DNA of 64,000 bases from Cryptomeria japonica. Taxonomy: Eukaryota; Streptophyta; Pinopsida; Cupressales; Cupressaceae. Below are positions 58,490 to 64,000 of the stretch, in pieces. Under the pieces are notes generated by a model, which was given only the letters and a program-made list of their open reading frames with translations, was not told the origin of the DNA and did not search any database. Where the stretch lies: NCBI RefSeq assembly GCF_030272615.1, contig NC_081410.1, positions 287,989,957-288,053,956 on the forward strand. The letters are read 5' to 3'. A program made the translations under genes and the position numbers. Position 1 is the stretch's first letter. Every line of letters starts with the position of its first letter.

Positions 58490-59175
58490 ACATCAATTCT
58501 CCAAAAAAAAATGTCAAAGAATAAGAACTATACAATGAATACCTCCAAAAATGTCTTACCAGAGCTTGACCAATTTCAAGATTTCCGGATAAGATTTCTG
58601 CAGTAATTCCACATAAGTATCTCAGACGGTTTTGAATTTGATAGAGATAGATACAAGTCTACTCAATAAATATGAAAAAGATTCTTTCTCATTGACCTAT
58701 GTCAGTGTAGGATTTCCCAACATATCCATGCATTCCTTCTTATGTACATAGAGTGAATCCAATCTTGAACTCACCAAACCTCTAAGACTTCTGGCTCTCT
58801 AAATGATTTTATCTCTTTCCTTTTCAAGAGTAGAAATTTGGTTCTCCAAAGTCAAAATTTGACCATCAATTGATGTTGTCAGTGAAATTAGTCCATTAAA
58901 AGAATTAGCAATTTTCTCCTATATCTCCTTTATCCTTTTATCTACGTTTGTTGTAAGTATCTCAGTATTGCAACATACCCTGTATATGTTTGTACATTGT
59001 TTCAAAGAATTTTCAATTAAAATTAACTTCTCCTCAATATTTTTCTTCTCTCTCTCAATGATCTAATTAAAAGCGACTCTTTTAGCCTGAGTGAATTTGT
59101 TTATACAATATTTTAAGTGCTTGTTGGTTAGAGATTTGTTGTAAGGATTGAAATTCTTTTGATATGTGCTTAGTG

Positions 59176-59180
59176 ATTAC
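59176..59180. repeat. Target site duplication ATTAC, left copy
   Basis: Recurs at 60228-60232. Confidence 0.85.
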
Positions 59181-60227
59181 TGTTAGGTCCCGGAGACAAC
59201 TAAGAGGGGGGGGGTGAATTAGTTGTCTAATAAATTCAAACCAGAACAACTTAACCAACTTAATGCTTAATAGCAGTAAACCAGTTAAGTATGTCGGTAG
59301 ATAGTGTTAACAATTAATTGCTATACCGATAAAGATTAATGCATGAAACATAGATATAAAGTTATCCACAACACATAACACCAATATTTGTACGTGGAAA
59401 CCGTGTAAGGGGAAAAACCACGGTGGGAAACCTTGCCCACAATCATATGATACTACTGCAGATAGTAAGTGTACATAAATGGGGTCTACACATGCAGAAA
59501 GGCCAACAACCTAGAGCTCACTGCTTAATCACAAAATGGTAGTCACACTGACTACAGTTGGATAGTTTAAATCTAATAAGAATGTACTGCACAAAATAGC
59601 ATCTTCATATGTTGGATTCAGTACCGGTGTAATGCTGATATGCTTCTACAAAAACCTAGCTTCACCTTCAAATGATGTCTTCGTGTATACCTCTGCTTAA
59701 TCTCGCATATACCTTCTCACAATTCTTTTTTTTCGCATTCCACATTCGATCTTACATTTATACCATAACCTAAGACCAATTTTAGTAGGTCGGCTCTACA
59801 AGATATTACAATAAAAACATTTTACAAACAATATAATATCCAATGCAATAACCGATTGAACATGTCGGCTTAATGCATTTACAACAATAATTAATCATCT
59901 CCATAGTGTGCCATGCTGATCTGGAAAAGATAAGCCTGCCGGTGTAACCCTAGGTAACCCTGGACCTATTTTCTGGTAAAAGAAAATATGCAAATATCAA
60001 TATACCAATGATTAATTCTTTAAAACAAAGTGTCCACATGATGTCTTTGACATTACCAAGTGTCTTCCATATCATTTCAAGTGTCGGTGATCATTATGTC
60101 CTGTCAGTGAACTATATACCAGTAACTATGCAATAGTTGCTTGCCGGTGAATGCTACTGGATCTCCAAAGTGCTAGTGTTTTAGTAGGTGTTGACATCAA
60201 TGAAAAAACCATACCAAAATACCAACA
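59181..60227 (-). mobile_element. Solo LTR of a copia element in element G
   Basis: 1,047 bases, TGTTAGGTCCC to TACCAACA, ATTAC on both sides, no internal region. The G-run AGAGGGGGGGGGTGAATTAG near its left end, GGGGAAAAACCACGGTGGG at about 59410, CTAGAGCTCACTGC near 59513 and GTTGACATCAATG near 60190 mark it as a reverse-oriented Sirevirus-type LTR, like 30090-31435. Confidence 0.85.
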
Positions 60228-60232
60228 ATTAC
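60228..60232. repeat. Target site duplication ATTAC, right copy
   Basis: Identical to 59176-59180; the coding frame of element G continues through it. Confidence 0.85.
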
Positions 60233-61843
60233 CTTAAGCTTTCCAAAAGGGCTTGCATCATTTTCAATCTTACATTTTGGTACCAATCTATTCAAAACAG
60301 TGATTGATTGATCTATAATCTCGTTGTCTGTGGTTCCCTCCTTCATTAGTTTCTGAGTAGCAATCATCATTAGTTATGTGGGACTCATATCTTTGATGGT
60401 TTTCTTTTCAACTATAGAAGTGTCAATTGTCAATAATGATGTGCCAGCAATTGGTTCCCTGTCGGATTCCCATCTTTTCTCTGATGAGTTATCCTTTATT
60501 ACCTCCTCACTTGCACTGGTGGCTTCGCCACTTGGTGCAGTCTGTGTAATTGTTTGTTCCTATCTAGGAATAGTATCCTCAACTTGTACATTAGTATCTG
60601 GAGGACAATTGTCCTCAATGTTAGTATAATGTACAATGTTCTCGGTATTAACTAGTGTTTCAGTATTTATTTGTACATTTGTGTTTACCAATGGCTCAAT
60701 TTACACAATCTTGATATTCTTCAAAATTGAGGGTGGAGTACCCATGATCCCTTTTCATTTCCCTTCAACCAGTGTATCTACAGTATCTTTCTTTTTCTCT
60801 GGTGAAGTAAAGAATCGTTTATGTTCTCCCAAAAATTTAATCCAAGCTTTATGAGTTTCCTTTATTACTTCATTCATTCTCCCTAGCATCAGGCTAGTTA
60901 TCCTGCATTTTCTATTGAATAACTTTCTATCCGCAGCCTCAATTGTCTTATCCATTTCATCTAGAGTTATACTAACATAGATAGCTAAAAGTTCTTGCAT
61001 TTTAATGTGTTTATCTTCTTGCATAGTAGATAACCTTCTAGCATCTAACATGTTAAATAACTCAGTCAGTATTTAATTGTCTATCTCTATTAAGGCTTTC
61101 TTATGAATATCTAAGTATAACAAGACTGCTTCCTCTACCTCTCTCTGCTCATCAACCTCTAATTTGTCATAATAAAACTTAACTTTCTTCAGCATGCCAT
61201 CTCTAGTTATTTCATCAACAATTTTTGCACAAGTTTTAGGTGTAATCTTACCAGAATCAATGTCATCCTTCTTCTTCCTCTTGACAGTACCGGATGTAGT
61301 CGTAGGTGTAGCCTTAAGTGCTTTCTTCTGAACCGGTAACTTGATTGTGACCTTTCTAACCGGTTGCTTCTTTGTTTCTACCTTATGTTCTTCTAGTTTC
61401 TTCCCAACAACCCTCTTCAAGGCTAATGGTGTGTCATCCTTCTGATTGAGAATTTGCAGTTACAGACTCAATGTGAACTATCAGATCCTTCCTCTTTCTC
61501 CCTTTCTCCGAGATAGCATCAATAAGTGCATGTATGTCCTTTGAGAGCTCTTGTACAAATTTTCTTTCTTTTCCTTCTTGTTTTTTCCTTCTCTTCCGGT
61601 TGAACTTTGTTTCAACCTCTAGATTCTTCAATTGTACAGTTCCACAGGACTTCTCTGCCTCATCTATTTCTCCATTAATTAGCATTTTTGCATAGGTATC
61701 AAGGATTAATGCATCTACCTCATATCCCATTTCCTCTATCCAAATCTTTCAAGGCTTGAATGCCTCCATGAGAGTCACATCCTTCTTAACCATGAAACAA
61801 ATGTCGGTACAGTATTTCTCTACTATATGTTGTTCACCAAAAG

Positions 61844-64000
61844 TGATAACCCAAGAACACCTGCAATTGATCTATGAAGTAGCCAATTCAATCTATGAAG
61901 AATCTTCAGGGCTTGGACAACATGACAAGGATATGAATCCTTCTACTCTTCAGGCTCTGCAAAACCTAGGTGGGTATACCTTTGATGCTTAGAATTAAAC
62001 CTATTACACATCTATGATAGCATCAACATAAACAGATAAATCTCACTAGGGCTCCAAAAGAAGTAGTTTATTGTAGATGGGCTAGATCTACACATGAAAC
62101 TCAACTATGCTTGAGCATGAGATAGATGAAACATTTCAAAACATAACACAAACTAAAGGTATTCTGATTGGATTTTAAATTGGTTTGAGAACCCCTTTAA
62201 TTGCAAGATCAGTGCCTTATCCAAGGGAAACAGAGTCATACATCAAACTATAAATGAAAGCTTCGATTGCAAATCCATCTTCATTATTAAATATTCATGC
62301 ATTAATGCCTTGCATAAATGCATTACTAAGATCATTCACAAAATCATCAGATCTTGAAACTATATTCCATTTTTTATGATTTATTGTAGAATTTAAATCC
62401 TTCCTTGAAGAATCCCTGCAAACAATCATAACTATCTCCTTGAGATAACAAATTTCATCCTCCTTGAGGATCTAATTTGATAAAATGGAAATACAAATCT
62501 AGAGACAATCGTGTGTGAATTTATGTATGCCTTACATACACAAGACCCTGCAACTAAAAACACCTATAGCAAGAATTGAACTCCATTACTGAAGGAAAAG
62601 CCCTGCCCTGTACAATCTTCAAGAATGCTCAAAATTGGAAGCCATGAAAACTGGAGCCATTCTCACAGAATTCTGGAACCCTTACAACTAAGAAGAATGG
62701 GGAATAAAAAGATGAGGGAAGAAAAACAAATCTGCAACTGAATTGCCAAGTGTCCCTTCTCTAACTGAATTTCGTTCCCGTAAAAAATGCATCCAAAATA
62801 TCCCACATTTTTCAAAATTAACCTCATAATCAGATTCCTCACTCCGAGAGCTTTCCGGCGATATATAATACTTTATATTTTGGCCAAAATTTAGACCCTG
62901 GGCGAATTAATTCTCATTTGTGCTCAGTCATTTAAATATTTCGAATTTTAATATAGTCTAAACTATATCATTTATTCATTTAAAATTTGATTTTTGCCTC
63001 CATTTGTGCTCTGACGCCTTGCCACGTGGCGGCCTCTGATTGGCTGATGGGGTTGACCGGACGCCACCTGGGATGACACCTCATCATCGCCACGTCATCT
63101 GCTTCGTCACTGCCACTTGGCCGCTTGCTTGTATGCCACGTCATCGCCACCTCACCGGGACCCGCGTGCTGGACTGTTGGCTGTACCCGCCACCTACGTG
63201 CCACGTGGACGGCTCACGTTCATCCTCGCTATTTCGCTGGTTTAACTCGCGTGCATCTTCCCTTTGCGAAATAGCGCGAGCTGTCGATCTCTCTCGAACT
63301 TGCTCGCTCTTTAACTCGGCCTTCGTCCGCAAAATTTCACCTTTTTGCCTCGGGAAGCGTGCCTGCATGGGGTCCACTTAGTCTTTGTCTAGTCACCACC
63401 TCCATCACCTCGAGAAACGTGCTCGAGCGTGGGCCCGCCTTGGGCGCCCATGGGCATCTCGTGTCAAAAGCCTTTATGGCTTAGACATTATACTATTGTG
63501 TGTTTTTGCATTTAAACATTTAAAAATGCTCTTGCCCAGCCAATGTGGGACAAAACGTTTTGCCTGGGAATGCCCTTTTGAAGCTTTTCCTGCGTTTTTA
63601 ATGGCATTTTCCAGATTCGTTTGCATTGCTTGGAAGTTTATGACGCCTCTTTACACCGCCACAGAGAGGATGCTAGCGAAGAATGGTGGGGAGTGGGCTT
63701 TACAACAGCCAAGTGCATTTTCTTCAAGTTTTTGTTGCTGGTAAATGCATTTGGCTGAAAGTTTTATATGCCTTTTCCCATGTCATGTTACACAGGGTGA
63801 ACTGGGAGGCATTTACTATTGTATTTGCCAAGAAAGTTTCAGCAGACTTCCCTCTTGCCCATTTACATCCACACAAAGGAGAGGATGCACTGCTGTTGCA
63901 TTTGCTGAAACTTCAATTTAAACCCCTTTTTTATCAGCCATGTGCCAAGCCAAACATTAAGTTAATTTTCAACACTGCTGTTAGATGCATTTTGTCTGAA
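61844..64000 (-). mobile_element. Partial long LTR (Tat-like), open at window end
   Basis: Begins TGATAACCCAAG after AAAAG, cutting the envelope-like ORF of element G. It has the U5 block CTACTCTTCAGGCTCTGCAA (61943-61962) shared with the element 1 LTR and the solo LTR at 37871, so it is read as a minus-strand LTR with U5 on the left. Its right end, target duplication and nature (solo or full element) lie beyond the window. Plus-strand frames at 63040-63744 lie in the GC-rich part and have no recognisable domain. Confidence 0.6.
63021..63209. promoter_or_regulatory. GCCACGT repeat cluster in U3
   Basis: GCCAC followed by GTGG, CTGG, GTCATC, TTGG, GTCATC, CTCACC, CTACGT and GTGG at 63021, 63063, 63089, 63112, 63135, 63146, 63189 and 63200: eight units in 190 bases. 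Two are perfect G-boxes (CACGTG) and two contain ACGTCA, cores bound by plant bZIP/bHLH factors. Local GC content is far above the surroundings. It lies upstream, on the minus strand, of a TATA-like ATATAAAG (62878-62871). Confidence 0.55.

Larger units (their letters stand above)
57374..61843 (-). mobile_element. Element G: Sirevirus-like copia, 3' part
   Basis: 3' LTR at 57374-58293, polypurine tracts and a long envelope-like ORF region on the minus strand. The rest (pol, gag, 5' LTR) lies beyond 64000, past an LTR inserted at 61844. Left target sequence ATATC (57369-57373). Inserted in RNase H of element D, so younger than D. Carries a solo LTR at 59181-60227. Confidence 0.75.
58540..61843 (-). 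pseudogene. Envelope-like / coiled-coil ORF of element G
   Basis: A long minus-strand reading frame between pol (off window) and the 3' LTR, where Sireviruses carry an envelope-like ORF. It starts inside the ORF at 61843 (FGEQHIVEKY, VKKDVTLMEAF) and has a stop near 61750. It continues as EEMGYEVDALILDTYAKML with a Lys/Arg-rich part (61620-61560), a frameshift near 61430, a basic stretch (61420-61270) rich in KK and VRKVTIKLPV, a stop at 61075 and a helical part to 60755. A stop and an acidic Ser/Thr-rich part (60750-60233) follow. The solo LTR 59181-60227 interrupts it in frame, between GKLK and VITKHISKEFQ. The C-terminal 59175-58560 is heptad-like (EREKKNIEEKLILIENSL; LENQISTLEKERDKI), a probable coiled coil. 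No signal peptide or clear membrane segment was seen in the window part. Envelope function is unproven for this class. Confidence 0.6.

Noticed and set aside
63040-63744. GC-rich plus-strand ORFs near the end
   Set aside because: Chance open frames in GC-rich LTR sequence; opposite-strand frames are equally open and no domain is visible.

Overview
The window is a land-plant, repeat-rich (heterochromatin-like) stretch. It is AT-rich and built almost entirely of decayed LTR retrotransposons nested inside one another. I see no intact cellular gene, no rRNA or tRNA gene, no CRISPR array and no bacterial-type operon. The large amount of old, nested Ty3 and Ty1/copia sequence, the 3-6 kb LTRs and the near absence of genes suggest a very large plant genome, most likely a gymnosperm. 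That identification is an inference; nothing here names the species.

Layout. (1) 753-7396: a minus-strand, gag-only LTR element with a GTCCC target duplication, a tRNA-Arg-type primer site, one full 2.9 kb LTR and one LTR that lost 1.9 kb. It sits in unclassified sequence (1-747 and 7402-11912) that is unusually dense in CAGT. (2) 11918-17795: a 5.9 kb solo LTR with target duplication CACAG. Its relative is the 5' LTR of element D. (3) 18236-25662: element F, minus strand, with 1.25 kb LTRs, a gag remnant, repeated hairpins and a 66-bp tandem array. (4) 25663-29577: unclassified sequence with one leader fragment related to F. (5) 29578-32950: the integrase, chromodomain and start of the 3' LTR of a chromovirus (E). 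It is split by a minus-strand copia solo LTR (30090-31435) and then by copia element B. (6) 32951-41860: Sirevirus-like copia element B with gag, protease, integrase, RT and RNase H remnants. Its RT/RNase H is split by a 2.85 kb solo LTR (37871-40720) and its 3' LTR is truncated. (7) 41861-43988: the integrase end of a Tat/Athila-like Ty3 element and its 3' tail. (8) 43989-57373: Ty3 element D, with a very long 5' LTR interrupted by complete chromovirus C (45333-50855, target duplication CCTAC), then gag, protease, RT and RNase H. (9) 57374-61843: the 3' LTR and envelope-like ORF of a minus-strand Sirevirus (G) inserted in D's RNase H. G is itself hit by a solo LTR (59181-60227) and by another long LTR (61844 to beyond the window end).

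Nothing encodes a working pathway: every retroelement ORF carries stops, frameshifts, deletions or insertions. The informative content is the insertion order, shown by five clean 5-bp target duplications plus one with a single mismatch, and the regulatory structure of the LTRs. That structure includes a GGGATAA array next to a G-box, a GCCACGT array, and palindromes decayed at CpG sites. The least understood items are the envelope-like coiled-coil ORF of G, the CAGT-dense 4.5 kb tract, and a U5 block shared by three otherwise different LTR families.
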